Shown here one piece after another: positions 38,338-50,327 of a stretch of 64,000 bases of DNA. Below the pieces are notes generated by a model. It made no database searches. It had not been told where the DNA came from and saw only the letters and a list, made by a program, of their open reading frames with translations. The DNA is taken from positions 24,037,709 through 24,101,708 of the forward strand of contig NC_132896.1 of the NCBI RefSeq assembly GCF_030463535.1, given 5' to 3'. A program made the position numbers and the translations under genes. Source of the stretch: Salminus brasiliensis (taxonomy: Eukaryota > Chordata > Actinopteri > Characiformes > Bryconidae). Positions within the stretch are counted from its first letter, which is position 1. Every line of letters starts with the position of its first letter.

Positions 38338-39180
38338 CACTGGTCAAGCCCACACCTGCTGGCCCCTTCACCAAAGACTGCCTGTTTCTAGATTGATTTG
38401 TCGTACTGTTTCTACAAATATGGAAAAAAACAAGAGATCAGGGGAGCAAACCCCATCTGCCTTTAATTGTGACAAAATGATGGTATTTTATTATTGTTCC
38501 AGGTGGAGTTTCTAAAGTGGCACAAGCCTTTCTTTCCTTTTTTGATTTTCTTTCTCTTTTTCTTGTTTTTTTTTTTTTTTTTCTTTTTGCTGTGGCTTAG
38601 CTTTTTCTATGGAGGTAATCATTTTTTTTCCTCCTCCGAGAAAATGGTATTGTTTTTTTAACTCCTCCTCCTATTTATGAACATGTGGAGATGGAATGAA
38701 ACAACGTCATAGAATTGGTATTGTATTATCCTTGTACCAACGTTAAACAAAACAAAGAGGAGCTGTTTTTTTCCTATTGGTTGTTCGCACTACATAGTAC
38801 ACCTCAGCGTAATATAGTTTACATTCTGTGCAAGAGAGGCCTTGTCAATTAATCATGAGAAGAAAGAATGAGCTGTACATGTTCTTGAAACATGTAACTG
38901 AGAAAGTCCTGCTGAACACTGACTAAAATTAGGTAACATTATAAAAACTGTCATAAAACTGATATTGTATATAAGCACTGAAAACAATGTACATAGCAAG
39001 TGCTTTAAAAAAAGTGCTAAAGATTTTAAATATGTTGTCATCCATACTGAAGTGTTAATATCATTAATGACTAGATGCAGAAACGTTTTTTCCAAGAAAT
39101 TATACATGCTATGAAACTATCTGCCCTGGATCTCTGAGTAAAAGGAGCTCATTAAAGGTATTATGTGTATATTGCTGCAT
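38338..39180 (+). other. tenm1: tenm1 3' UTR (probable)
   Basis: AT-rich, non-coding sequence after the stop codon, with a T-rich tract at 38566-38586. The first reasonable polyadenylation signal is ATTAAA at 39151-39156, followed by a GT-rich stretch (ttatgtgtatattg). Neuronal genes often use later signals: AATAAA at 40565-40570 and ATTAAA near 40100 are alternatives. Confidence 0.45.
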
Positions 39181-40445
39181 CCTTACACTTCATTTGTTGA
39201 TACTCTTCTGTTTTTTCTCTGATCACGCAAGCAGTGGAGCATTTACTGCTGAAGCGTGATGCTGATCAGGTCACAGCAGAACAAAGAGGTCAGGGTTTCA
39301 CAATGTTGGTGTTTTGCTTCAGGAGCATGCAAGGCAGTGCAGATGATGGTTTAAGTTGAAGATGACAGTATGCAGTGCTTTTGGGAGGCACCTTGCCAGC
39401 GCATTACTAGTGATCTGATGTTGCACTTAGCACTTCAGTGCCTCAGGGAAACTCCGTCCTGACACTTATGAGACTCCAACCGTAGGTGAAAGTCACTTAA
39501 AGGTCCCCCGGACCATGTTCATTTTTACCAAAGAAAAAAAAACAAACAGAAACTAAAGAAACCCCTGCATCAGACAAAGTGAATCACTGCAAGAGGATGT
39601 GAACGACACAAAGACCTGAAGAAGACAACAGCCCACCTGCACCACGCAGACGTCAAGAATGAGCACCAAAATCGAGAGCTCTTTCATGTGGTCCTTGAAG
39701 ATCCACCATCAGTAATGCTGTGCTTCTGTTAGACTGACTGCAGAGTCCTTACTTTCTACACATCAGATTCACGTTCACATTTTCCGTGTATGACTCTTTG
39801 AGTTTCGGTAACAGTTGGAGCAGCAGCAGCTCATTAGAGGCCTTCATGCTAATTAAACTGTTGATCTGTTTATACAATTAGAGTCTGGGATAAAACGTGG
39901 CTTCTGATGTGTTGATAAAGAGCATTACACTGGCCTGACTGAAGTCGGCGGAAGGCCGTGATTCTGTGTTGCCCTGAGCCATGAGCTGTTTACAGCACTG
40001 CAAGCCTACAAAACACAGGTGTCAAATTAAATCTCTGCCTTAAAGCTGCGGTTTGGGTTAAAAAACTCACATGCATCAACGGTCATGAGAACGATCAATA
40101 ATTAAAGTTTGACTGTAGTCCCCTGTGAGCTAAAAAACATGACAGAGTTTGATGAGCGTTTTCCAGTAATATAATGTTAACTAAGGGAGCTGATCAGGTA
40201 TCAACACAGTTGTCACATATAGCCCTGCATCAGATCTACATAGTTCGCTGGCTGATCTAGCTAATGTTAGAAAACTAAGGTAAGGAAAGCTTCTATTTAT
40301 TTATTTATTTACTTATTTATCAAGCACAAATTCTCACTCTTGTTCACATACAGCTTTTATCCCCACATAAATCTTGCCCATCCAAAGCAGTCAGCACATT
40401 CAGGTGTGGTAATAGATTGTGTACTAAATCCATATGCTTGTATAT

Positions 40446-40550
40446 ATTACATTTGATAAGATGCTCTTATCCATAGCAATTTACAATAGTTGGGGAGTTT
40501 AGCGTGAGACGTCTTATCCAGGGTCTTTTATTGGTCTGCCATGTGTAGTG
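40446..40550 (+). repeat. SINE/LINE-tail fragment
   Basis: ttacatttgataagatgctc, ttatccatagcaatttac and cttatccagggtctttta resemble the body of a widespread fish repeat (acgcttttatccaaagcgacttaca). Diverged. Confidence 0.4.
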
Positions 40551-42424
40551 ATGGTACTTTACACAAATAAAAATGTACTGGGAACTGCATCAAAACCATT
40601 TATAATGTTATTGAAGAAACACTATTAAATTGATAATTAAATAATACATCTAAACAAAGTCTTCTAGCAACACAAATCCTCTATTGTCCTTTTAATTAAA
40701 TAGCCAGTGTCAACTTTAAAAGAGATCTTTTAGTGGTATTACTTACATCTATGACCACCTTGAAGTTCAAAGGTACAAATGGTCCAGACGTGCCATCAAA
40801 TGTTTCACATCCTTCCGTCTACCACCTCTGTTGCCGGGTTGCCAGCCACTCACCACTAGCAGCTAATCCATATCCTTTTAGAAAATGGTTCATTTTCAGT
40901 GTCTACTGTCTGCAGTCTATCAAACCTTTTTAGCAGTCTCAGTATGATCACATATGTCTACTCATGACCACCAGTTAGCATTGCATAAACCATCACACAC
41001 TTTCCCCAAAACCAATTTATACTGTTAATGAACCTCAAATAGGTGCACTTACTTAGTGTCATAAAAAAAGCTATGTTGGATAGCTTAAAACAGTAGTAGC
41101 AGCCAATGTGAAGCCTGAGGGCACTAAACTTGCCCAGACTACATTTAGAATAAATTGGGGTACACTGTGTTAATTTGAATTCTGGTCAGTCTTGTTTAAC
41201 TGACACTTAAGGATTATGTTGTCGTGCACAAGTTAAAAAAAAAAAAAAAATAGTAAGAATTGAAAATATGAATAGATAATTCATGTTAATGTGAATGGGG
41301 ATGGCCGATAGACACATGACCTTTTATAAAGTGAAAAAAGATTTCTCGGTTTAGCTTAAACATGACAAACTTTTCCATCTACCTAAGCTTATGGCCTACA
41401 GTTAGCGTGGTGCATGCTTAACTGCTGTTTTTAAATACAGGCAAAACTGCTGCATAGCTACAAAAATCAGTAACTGGCATCGACTGGTTTTATTATTATG
41501 CTACTACTGTTTTAAGCTTTATATGGATGCAAAGTGTGTCACTGTTACAGTTACTTACACATAGAAGTGACGTAAGTATATTTAAGACAATAAATGATGA
41601 TGGTGTAGGCCTGCACAGTGCTAATTGGTGACCATAAACCTCTGTTACGTGAAGCCTCATAGGTCAAGAAGACACAATATCAGACCATGAAAATGCATTG
41701 GCAAATAAGCTACATTTGAAAAAAAGGTAAAATTGTGCCAGTTGAATTTTTCACAGGGGTCAGTGGTCTGATGTGGTTGTGGGGGGAAAAAACTGTGTGC
41801 TCCAAAACACGCTCTCCTTCCTTCTTGATACATTGTAACTGCTCTGTTTAACTCTGCTTCTTTTCTTAGCTCACGTCTGCAACCTCTGAGGTCTCAATGG
41901 AAATGTCGGAAGCCATAAATATCCATGAGGCTACAAAAATCACCGTAAATAGACCTTTTCTGATTCTGTGTGATAAGGCTGATTTCGTTCCCGAGCATCA
42001 ACATTGCTAGAATATTGAGAGTGCCGTTGCTAGGAAACGGGGTGCTCTTCCTGTGGCGGTTGTCTGGGCACTGTGCAGATTGATGCGATACTGTATGCTT
42101 GCATTGAAATCATTTGACTGCACACTCCTGGCTTCGGCCCAAAGTGAGGCTTTTGGTTCGGGTCTGTGGGTGTTTTTGGCTTCATCAAGAACTAGATGCA
42201 TTTGGTTTGTGATGTTTTATAACACATTGATGTTCTTTCAGGAGAATGCCTTACTTTCAGCTCAGAAGGCAAGGTTCACAACAGGCATGCGTAAGAAGGA
42301 AGGTCAAATGAAAAACATTCAGTCTTTCCTGTACATATTTGCTTACATTTTTTAGAGGTGTTTTCTACAGATTGTTCTTTAACTCTCAGCAGAAGATTAA
42401 GATGCTCAACTATGAAAATCAGGT

Positions 42425-42430
42425 TTTATT
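42425..42430 (-). promoter_or_regulatory. sh2d1a: possible sh2d1a polyadenylation signal
   Basis: AATAAA on the minus strand (in gaaataaaac), about 660 bases after the sh2d1a stop. ATTAAA-like sequences lie closer (near 42757), so the site used is uncertain. Confidence 0.25.
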
Positions 42431-42589
42431 TCACAGTATAACTGCATTCTAAAAAACACATGACATCTGTCAGACATGATTGTAACAAAATAATGTCCTT
42501 CCATTACTGAGCTGCCTGTTGTCCAATTGTCCATCATTGTACATTCATATTTCATATATATATAATATCTATATATAAATGCATGTTTA

Positions 42590-42840
42590 GTCCCACATTA
42601 TTTGGAGAGATCCCTGTAGACTATCTACACAATTTCACAAATATTTAATTATTTAATTAACACAACATCTCAAAACTCATTAAATTCTTACTGGGGTTAG
42701 GGTTAGAATTTGGACTAGGTTAGGTTTAGGTTTAAGGTGAGGAAGTTGGAGGTGAATTTAATAGATAGTTAGTTGAATGCAAGGGAAAATTTAAGTAAGC
42801 ATCTACAAAGTATCTACTGTGAGCTATACAAATAAAATGT
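42590..42840. repeat. partial second copy of the TTAGGG fold-back element
   Basis: ggggttagggttagaat is followed by gatagttagttgaatgcaag and taagcatctacaaagtatct, the same order as the right half of the element at 11202-11561. The left half is poorly preserved. Confidence 0.55.
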
Positions 42841-43091
42841 TTCTGACAGACTCCTTTTCGGTTTTGTAACTCAGCTGCTCTTAAGCTCACTGTAACTATA
42901 AAATCACTATTAAACTGCATGGCAGATACACAAGCAAACTCAGAGAACATTGAGTATATACACATCCAAATAAGTACTGCCTATCAGTATTAAGAGTGGA
43001 ACAGAAGAAAAGTCATTGTAAAGTCAGTGATTCTGATGAGCACATCCAGAGGAAAAAAATCCATAATGAATGCCACACATACTGCAACTTG

Positions 43092-43256
43092 TTAGTACGC
43101 TGAGGGCTGCATTCTGGACGTGTCGGGACCACTTTGGTAATTCTGAACAGTCACTGGGTAAAGCAGTGGAATGGCAATGCCTTGGTCCGGCTTCTCGAAG
43201 GCACTTATCAAATTCTTGACTTTCCGGAACAAGCGTTTCTGCTGACCAGGGGCCGT
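43092..43256 (-). CDS. sh2d1a: sh2d1a exon 3 with stop codon
   Basis: Acceptor tctttttgcag, then [20 protein letters not shown] and [20 protein letters not shown], ending [14 protein letters not shown] and TAA at 43094-43092. Mammals splice to a fourth exon in the tail. Here the frame simply runs to a stop, although a weak GT (gtacta) just before it could be used. Two tail tyrosines (VQNYQ and the final AY) are present. A longer ORF in another frame across this exon is a shadow. Confidence 0.88.
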   Translation of the reverse strand, partial: TAPGQQKRLFRKVKNLISAFEKPDQGIAIPLLYPVTVQNYQSGPDTSRMQPSAY

Positions 43257-44382
43257 CTGCAAAAAGACAACAGAACATCACTTACCAGTTTGGACTTACT
43301 CAAAAAAAATCTCTTCCACGCAAATTGCAAACTGCACACTCATCCTGCAAATAAACTGAAAACCTCATTGAACGTGTGCTTTATAAGTTTGGTCAGTATT
43401 AAACCTTTTTATTAATTTCATACCTTAAAACATTGTTTTGCATTTGAGAAATTAATCTGATGAGTGCAGAGCCTATTACCGCTTCTCTTTTTAGCATGCC
43501 GTCTGGGCCCAAACTATGACCACCACAAACAGCTTATATAGGCACACCCCGTGGAAACTGTGGTTTTCTCTAGTGAGGTCTCGCTGCTTGTGAGGGGCTG
43601 CGCTATCGTGATATAGCTTTTTTTTCAGAGATGAAGAGATGTGGCTTACTTACAATGCAGCATGTAGGCTGCAAGTGAAACTTGACCACTGATAATCATT
43701 AAAATTTATCTTGTTTAGTACCATCAAATGGGAAGTACAGTGCTGCCTAATAAATTAACCAATTTATAAATAACAATGTTTTAAGTAATAATAATAATAA
43801 TAATTATTATTATTATTATTAAAACTTAACTTTAAAACTCACTCAGAAACTTAACTTACAAAGTTTCTGACATTGACCAATGTTTTCTTAGTTGAGATTT
43901 GTTCAAATTACTAGAAAAAAAAATGGAATCAAGCCTTATAAGAGCTGTAAACAATTATGTGGTTTAAAAACACATTTTTAACACATTTTACTTTTTTGGG
44001 GGGGAGACTTTTCTTAAGGACAATTTTAAGATGATTCACTGGAAGATATTGATAAATTAAGTCCAGTAAAATTAACCTAATTTCTGTTTAATTTAACATT
44101 AATTTCTGTTCAACATTAATGAAACAATTAACATAAAATTTATTCATACTGACATTTTATTTTTAGAACTGGTGTTGTTGTTATATGCATATATATCTAT
44201 CTATATCTGTTATATGCATACATCTAATGTTAATCATTTTAGTCACAGTGATCCAGAAATATAATCACACATGGCACATATTTCACTGTTTCTGTAATAA
44301 ACTGTCACAAGTGTTTGGTCTGTGTCTCAAAGTTTGTGGCTTGATGCGATGTTTGCAAATAATCCAGTCAATACTTTATATA

Positions 44383-44429
<47 letters not shown>

Positions 44430-44820
44430 CTATATGGGCTAAGATGCATTATTTTGTTCATGAACAATCACCGTTAAGTTAGAATTAATGTAGGAGTTGC
44501 ATGAGCCACTTTTTGCATAGTGTGACAAAGAAAAATGACATGCTCTTCCAAATGCTATATTTGTAAAGAGTGCATCTGTAGAAGTACAATATACTGATAC
44601 TTTACAGCTTGAATATGATGATCCAAAGTGGGTATTTGGCTGAGCTTTCTTCGCATGAACGGTAAATTAAGTACATTAAGGGGCAAGGCTGAGCTGGTAG
44701 AGATGTAGAAATTTACAGTCATTTCTGTTTTCCGACCTGGCCTCGTTTGCCAGTAAGGCAGTGGTTAAGGATTGTTTGTAGTTGCCGCACTCCTTCAGGT
44801 TGAATTGCATAGAGAGTCTC

Positions 44821-44852
<32 letters not shown>

Positions 44853-47195
44853 TGTAATTAAACACAGAATGTGTTATTCCCTTAAACAGCCTATGGCCCA
44901 CTGCCAGTCTAAAAGTGTTCTTACAAAGTTCTATTACCAAAGAACACCCCCACCCGTATGTACACAAGTCCCTGTAGTTACTTTAGTGTGTCATAATCCT
45001 GTATTCTGTATTAAGGTGTTAACTTACTTTACTTATTCCTTTCTTTATTTTAATTCACTCATGTAATTCGTCCCTTACTGATTATCCCACCGCCTTCTCT
45101 ATAACTGACATGTTGGTGTACTATTTCCTTGAATATATGATTTTCCTGACATTGAAATTGTTTTACTTTATTTGATTTGTCACTGCAAATGATCTGGCTA
45201 CTGTACTGTCAGATCACTCGCTGTAATCCTGTCACAGTTGTTGGATTGCCATTGTTTTTTTCTTGGCTTGTGCATATGTTGTAGATCAGCTAAGAAACAA
45301 TAATGTGGTATGCAAGAGCAAAAGCAAACAAAACACTGTTTTCAATGAGCTTTAAAACAAAGGAAGTAGTTTTTGGTGGTTTCATTTGCAGGATGTGTTT
45401 CTGTTTTACCTCTGTTCTCTGTTCTCTGTTCTGACATTCAAAGCTCTGTTTGTGCTCATTGGAGAAATGTCTGTGCAAACTATGGACATGTAGTGTGAAC
45501 AAATCTTTACATCTTTATAGGAAAGACTTTATTTGGATGCACTGATGCAGAGTGTGTATGTGTATGTGCATCTCAGACTAAGTCAGCGAGCCATGAGTGT
45601 GTAAAGTAATTCTACGTTGCTGACGGGTCACTGCGTGACAGACGCAAGAGATTTCATGAGAAAGCTTTAGACTGGACCAAACTCTCACCTCTGCTGCCCA
45701 GGAGCCTCCATTGTTCTGCTGGAGCCGGTAAGTGTAGACTAAATCGTTGCACCTGTCAATTCAATGTCACAGGGCCAAATCATGCTCATGTCAAAGCAGC
45801 AGAAAGTCCACACTATTACAAGCAACTGCAAAGTCCCCCAAGTTGTTAAGTCCCCCGAAGTACCCCCCTCCACACCCCCACCCCCAAGCACTGAACATTT
45901 CAGGACCTGTTCCACTTACACTTGACTGTCAAAGTAATGACTGTGTGTGGAATATTTAAGAATCCTAATAAGCAAGAAAGTCTTACAAAAACATTGGCTA
46001 CCAATCCTGTATGCTGAGCCTGGATGTGAGCCGCATTCAAAATCATCAGAGTTACAACTATATAAAATGTATATATTATATTCATAATGGCTACCAAATA
46101 ATTTTACACAAATTAACTTTTAAATGATAACACTGACATTCAGAGCCAGTTTTCTGCCCAGACATTAAGCTTGGTCCTAGACTGCATTTTCCTTCAAATG
46201 GAGAATCACTATTTAGATTGTGCTGTAGGCCTAATCTCTATCTGGGAAACTGGCCATGAGAGTAATTAGACCCTTCAGTCACCCCACAGTTTTGTAGCTA
46301 CTCTCCGAAAAAAAGGTACCAAACTGTATCTTGTGAGTACAAACACTTGTCCCTGGACATCTTCAGTACTTTTAGATAGGGAACATAATTCATAATAAAT
46401 ATGAATTATATACATATGAATGATGTAATCATAACTCCCTGCACCCTGGCATGACTGAAGGCTTTTTATTTTGTTTAAGGACAAATGTGTACTTTTCCCC
46501 AGGCATTGGGAACCTATTTAAGGTGCACAGCTGTCGAAGAGCTTTGATGGTGCATTTACAGTGTTTGTATTCTGGAGACAGCCCCCTTAATTCCAACAGT
46601 GTAGAAACTGCTCATTAATTTCACTGAATTATCTGGTGATGTTCCTAAATAATATGTTTCAAAATTATTAACTGAATGACAACCTGCCCTTGGATGGTTA
46701 AAACCTAAGTACAGGTTTCCCAGACAAATAATAAACCTTGTTTAATAGAAGGAAAACACAGTCTGTACTTTGGCATAATCCTTGTCCTGGAAAGAAACCC
46801 TTAGACTAATTAAACCCTTCAATTACTCAATTTAATGTACACAAGTGGACCTCAAGGAACTCTGAAGATGCACTACCACCACTACCATTTTTTTCTAACT
46901 GCATTATTGCCATTTTAGTTGCATAGTAGTGCGTAATGTATGACTGTTACTAGCTAATGAGAAAAAGGTCTTAATGACTAAATATGCCTAGGGGTCAACA
47001 GGTTAAAAGGTAAGTTAAATGTAAAGAAAGTGCAGATGCTGCTGCACGCTGGACTTACAGCACGCATAGGCAGTAAGCTCCAGGCACGCTCTCGCTGTCT
47101 CGGATTAAGTAGCTGCCATCTTTGCCTGCCTCCCATAGACGCCTCTCGCAGGTCTCGCGGCTGATGGCCCCATGATAAACAGGCAGCGATTCCAT
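43092..47195 (-). CDS. sh2d1a: SH2 domain-containing adaptor SAP (SH2D1A), three exons
   Basis: Single-SH2 adaptor of T and NK cells that binds phosphotyrosine motifs (TxYxxV/I) in SLAM-family receptors and recruits Fyn. Exons on the minus strand: 47195-47059 (137 nt), 45752-45689 (64 nt) and 43256-43092. The introns are GT-AG and the product is 121 residues (human SAP 128). The SH2 core is YHGAISRET (7-15), [20 protein letters not shown] (27-46) with phosphate-binding Arg32, VYTYRL, and [20 protein letters not shown]. Arg in LFRK aligns with SAP R78, which contacts Fyn SH3. The gene is convergent with tenm1, as at human Xq25. The paralogue EAT-2 (sh2d1b) is less likely on sequence and synteny. 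The C-tail differs from mammals and ends in Tyr. Confidence 0.9.
43785..43820 (+). repeat. ATA/TTA palindromic microsatellite
   Basis: ataataataataataatta switching to ttattattatt; self-complementary. Confidence 0.9.
44387..44427 (+). repeat. TA microsatellite
   Basis: About 20 TA units in sh2d1a intron 2. Confidence 0.97.
45689..45752 (-). CDS. sh2d1a: sh2d1a exon 2
   Basis: A 64-nt exon between acceptor attgacag and donor gtgaga. After one base completing Leu46 it reads [20 protein letters not shown] and E, 21 codons, the same length as I recall for human exon 2 (YIYTYRV...GSWSAE). It is too short for ORF tracks. Position, phase and the VYTYR / GSW-AE anchors identify it. Confidence 0.9.
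45753..47058 (-). other. sh2d1a: sh2d1a intron 1
   Basis: 1306-base intron without recognised repeats apart from short AT-rich tracts. Nothing coding is seen on either strand. Confidence 0.8.
47059..47195 (-). CDS. sh2d1a: sh2d1a exon 1
   Basis: ATG at 47195; translation [20 protein letters not shown] then [19 protein letters not shown] and AYCLCVL, with a split last Leu codon. The donor gtaagt begins at 47058. The length of 137 nt and the split after two bases of codon 46 match my memory of human SH2D1A exon 1. An in-frame upstream extension through the CT/GA microsatellite (Glu-Arg repeats) is rejected as start. Confidence 0.92.
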
Positions 47196-47201
47196 CTCTC
47201 T

Positions 47202-47236
47202 TTCTCTCTCTCTCTCTCTCTCTGTCTGTCTGTCTT
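47202..47236 (+). repeat. CT/TCTG microsatellite in the sh2d1a leader
   Basis: CT repeats followed by ctgtctgtctgtc, ending 7 bases upstream of the sh2d1a ATG on the minus strand (GA/CAGA in the mRNA sense). Confidence 0.9.
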
Positions 47237-47899
47237 TCATACACACATCTGCCACACCATGAGTTATTTGTTCCTTGAACAGGAAATGATGAAAGAAGCA
47301 GGAAATCGCTTCAAAGACAAAAAAAGAAAGAGATTTTCCGCAAGAATAGGTAGCATGTATGGAAAATGTCAGTTGAACACTTTGCTAGTGTGATTCGAGA
47401 TAAGGCCTGGGTTTTGCACTGTCACTCTGCAAAAATGCACGGTTGCAGCGTTTTCAGGATTTGCTGCAAAGTTTGGTTTACACATTCGGAGCAGGAGCAG
47501 GCTGTGAATAGTGTACTGTAGGTTTTGTAAGAATGAGTTGATAATGTACATAACATAACTGACATAACTGTGATTTCTAACTGAGAGAACTGATGTCTTG
47601 GCACACTGTGATGATGATATTGAATATACCACAATATTTTGTAAGACAGAGGATCAGTTGATGTTCAAGTTAGCATTACCATTGTTTGAAATGCTGGCAC
47701 ATTTAAAGATAGACAGACAAATAGAATACAGATAATTAGTTATACTTTCATCCATCTTTCCAAGAACTCACTGCAAGTTTGTTTACAGGGACAGTAAAAC
47801 AAGCTTTAGCGGAAGTATTTCGAGAAATGATTGCGAGACAAGCCAGTGAAACTCGCCTGAACATGTATGATTCATAATTTTTTATGGTTCCTGGTGCAG

Positions 47900-48050
47900 A
47901 TAAAAGATGTGAATGTGAAGAACATTTTACCAGTTTAAAGAATCTTTATCAAACTCACGCATCTCTTCTACAAAAAGGGTTCTTTAGGGAACCAAAAGTG
48001 ATTCTTCCATGGCATCTCTCGAACAACCATCTAAAGAACCTTTAGAGTGC
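47900..48050. repeat. MITE of the same family as 62510-62820
   Basis: Contains aaagaatctttatcaaac, ctacaaaaagggttctttag, ggaaccaaaagtgattcttc and aaagaacctttagagtgc in the family order. Confidence 0.55.
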
Positions 48051-48429
48051 AGACTGTGTCTCGCTGAGCTGTTTACACCTTGCATTTGACTCATGTCCAC
48101 GTTGTATATGGACATACATTGACTGGATTCCATGTACACCTTTCACAAAAATGTGTCCCCTGTGTGACCAGAAAGGACTTTTTCTTCCCATGGAAAAACA
48201 TAAATGTGTCATTTTTAAAATGTGCCAAAGTACAGTCGATTACAGACACTTACATGCTAGTCAGCACTCGGCAGGCACATCTCCTTGTACAATTGTATGC
48301 TGTAACTTGGCTTTTTTGTAAGGTCGAAACTTCACAGATCACGGATGAGTTTGGTCAGGTAGTACTGCACTGTGGCTGTTCACACTTACTACAGTTAGAT
48401 ATATGTGTTAGATTCTTTGATCAAGGGCT

Positions 48430-48700
48430 GAGGTTAGAGTAAATGTTAGATTTGAGGTTAGAGAACCTTATGGTGAGTTTAACTCCTTAAAAAGCCTATG
48501 GTCTGTTGGCAGGCCAGAAATCTTATTACAAACTTCTGTTACCAAAGACGAGCCCTACCAGTTTGTACAGAAGTACCTGTGATTACTGAATAACCTTAGT
48601 GTTATAAGCCTTTCTGTGTTAAGGGGCAAATAGATATGCTGAAAAATAAATAATGCTGAAAGGTAAGCATCTGCAAAGCATGTACCTATAAAGTATTGTG
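48430..48700. repeat. possible third relic of the TTAGGG fold-back element
   Basis: gaggttagagtaaatgttag and aaggtaagcatctgcaaagc resemble the core and right end of the 11202-11561 element but are strongly diverged. Confidence 0.3.
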
Positions 48701-48949
48701 TTATAATAATAATAATGATGATGATCTGTAAAATATTTAATATTACCTCATTATTATACATTTTAAACTGCTAAAGTTTTAATATACAAAAATGCAGTAA
48801 TCGACATAGTACCATCATGTGAAAAAATAGGACACACCTTAAAAACCCTTTTCTTTTATGAAACATATGAATATTTGATGCCACCATTGCAACAAGTCAG
48901 TTCATGAAATATTCCCTTCTAAATATTCTACCATTATCTGTGAATGTCT

Positions 48950-49630
48950 TTATAGAAATGTGAAAGCGACAGACCATGTAACGTTACAGAGCAGGGTCGC
49001 CGAGAGCCAAGGAGTGAAGCACACCGCCATGGGACTGTGAAAATGTGTTCTGTGCAGTGACAAACTGTACTTCTTTATCTGACATTCTGACAGGGATACG
49101 AGGATAATGGAGGGATAATGCTATGGGGTTGTTTTTCAGAGGTTGGTCCAGAGATCCACTGAAAGAAGATCTGCTTCAGCATACCAAGACATTTGGATGC
49201 TTCCAACTTTGTGAAAACAGTTTGAAGAAGCCTCTTTTCTGTTCCAGCGTGCCCCGGTGCAGTGCACCAAGCAAGGTCCATGAAGTTGGTCCATGGTTGG
49301 GTGAGTTTGGTGTGGAAGAACTTGTCTAGCTTGCAAACCCATCAAACACCTTTAAGATGAAATAAAATGGATTTTGCATGCCAAAACCCTTTCTGTCCAA
49401 CATCAGTGTCTGATTTCACAAATGCTCTTCTGGATGAATAACTTCACCCACACACGCTCTAAACTCTTGTAGAAAGCCTTCTCAGAAGAGTGGAAGCTGT
49501 TATAACTGCGAAGGGGAACCAACTCCATATTAATGTCTATGAATATAGAATGAGATGTCATAACATCTGTAGGTGTAATGTGTAGGTATCCTAATTCTTT
49601 TGTCCATGTAGCGTAACTCTTGCCACAGTT
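48950..49630 (+). mobile_element. degenerate Tc1-like relic (family T)
   Basis: It contains ataatgctatggggttgttt, ccaacatcagtgtctgattt, cttctggatgaataacttc and ttttgtccatgtag, the 3' part of a fish Tc1-like family with a decayed transposase. The end tcctaattcttttgtccatg is the usual right terminus. Short open frames here are remnants. Confidence 0.65.
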
Positions 49631-49786
49631 GCTGTCAATTACACTCATCTATTGTCAAAAAAAAAAACTGTACAAGTTGATTTTCAAGGGGAGACTTTGG
49701 TTCTAAAAGTCCTGTCTAGGTGGTCTCTAGCAAATTTTAGTCTACCATATGTTTAAATATGATAAAAAGATGTAAACTGACTGTAA

Positions 49787-50327
49787 GGGTCAGTTTACAC
49801 CTGCCATTAATGTGCATTTTTGGTAAACACCCTCAAAATGCATTGTAAACAGATTATGATCGGATCACTCAAATCACATACAGAGGCGGTTAGAGACAAA
49901 TCTCGTCTCTATCTTTAATTCCAGTGTAAACAGAATGGGTTTTCTGTCATATGATTGTGCCAGACAAGTGGAAATACATTAAGAAGAGGAATAATTACTG
50001 TGGACCTTGTCTTCACTTGTTCTTTCTCCTTTGCTCTTGTGTGTGTGTTTGTGTGGAATGTGAGACACCACAGCATTGTAGAACCCCCAACATTCCTCTA
50101 AACTTTTACAGTCTCCCGGAGCAGGACCAATCTGATTAGAAACTTGTTTGCAAGAAGTAAAACAGAAATGGTGTGCTTTTTTTAATGGGAAAGTAAAACC
50201 GGATCTCACGTGGTGACACTAGGGGCGCATTTTAATTGGTAACAGAGTGTAACTAGAATCTGGTCAAAGTGTATCCAGAGACTATCCGGATACAAAAAGC
50301 ATGTTAGTGCCAGGTGTAAATACGCCC
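49787..50327. mobile_element. 541-base non-autonomous DNA element with terminal inverted repeats
   Basis: The left end gggtcagtttacacctgcca is the imperfect inverse of the right end (ggcgtatttacacctggcac when inverted). About 21 of the first 29 bases match. Subterminal regions keep paired motifs (atcggatcactc and tatccggata). No coding sequence. The superfamily is uncertain (hAT-like is possible). Confidence 0.55.

Larger units (their letters stand above)
39181..43091. other. convergent intergenic region between tenm1 and sh2d1a
   Basis: Holds the possible long tenm1 3' UTR, a TATT microsatellite (40288-40320), the SINE-like fragment at 40.4 kb, an A-run (41235-41250), the fold-back relic at 42.6-42.8 kb and the sh2d1a 3' UTR. 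No other coding gene is recognised. Confidence 0.7.
43257..45688 (-). other. sh2d1a: sh2d1a intron 2
   Basis: 2432-base intron, AT-rich. It holds an ATA/TTA microsatellite (43785-43820), a TA microsatellite (44387-44427) and a TTAT run (44823-44850). No other coding signal is seen. Confidence 0.8.

Noticed and set aside
43024..43281. 85-codon minus-strand frame over sh2d1a exon 3
   Set aside because: It is the wrong frame; the correct frame after the acceptor at 43257 gives the SH2 C-terminal half.
43092..47195. Assignment to EAT-2 (sh2d1b)
   Set aside because: Core residues, the Fyn-contact Arg and the tenm1 neighbour favour SAP; only the tail tyrosines recall EAT-2.
46978..47244. 88-codon minus-strand frame over sh2d1a exon 1
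   Set aside because: A shadow frame with Glu-Arg repeats from the microsatellite; the SH2 frame starts at 47195.
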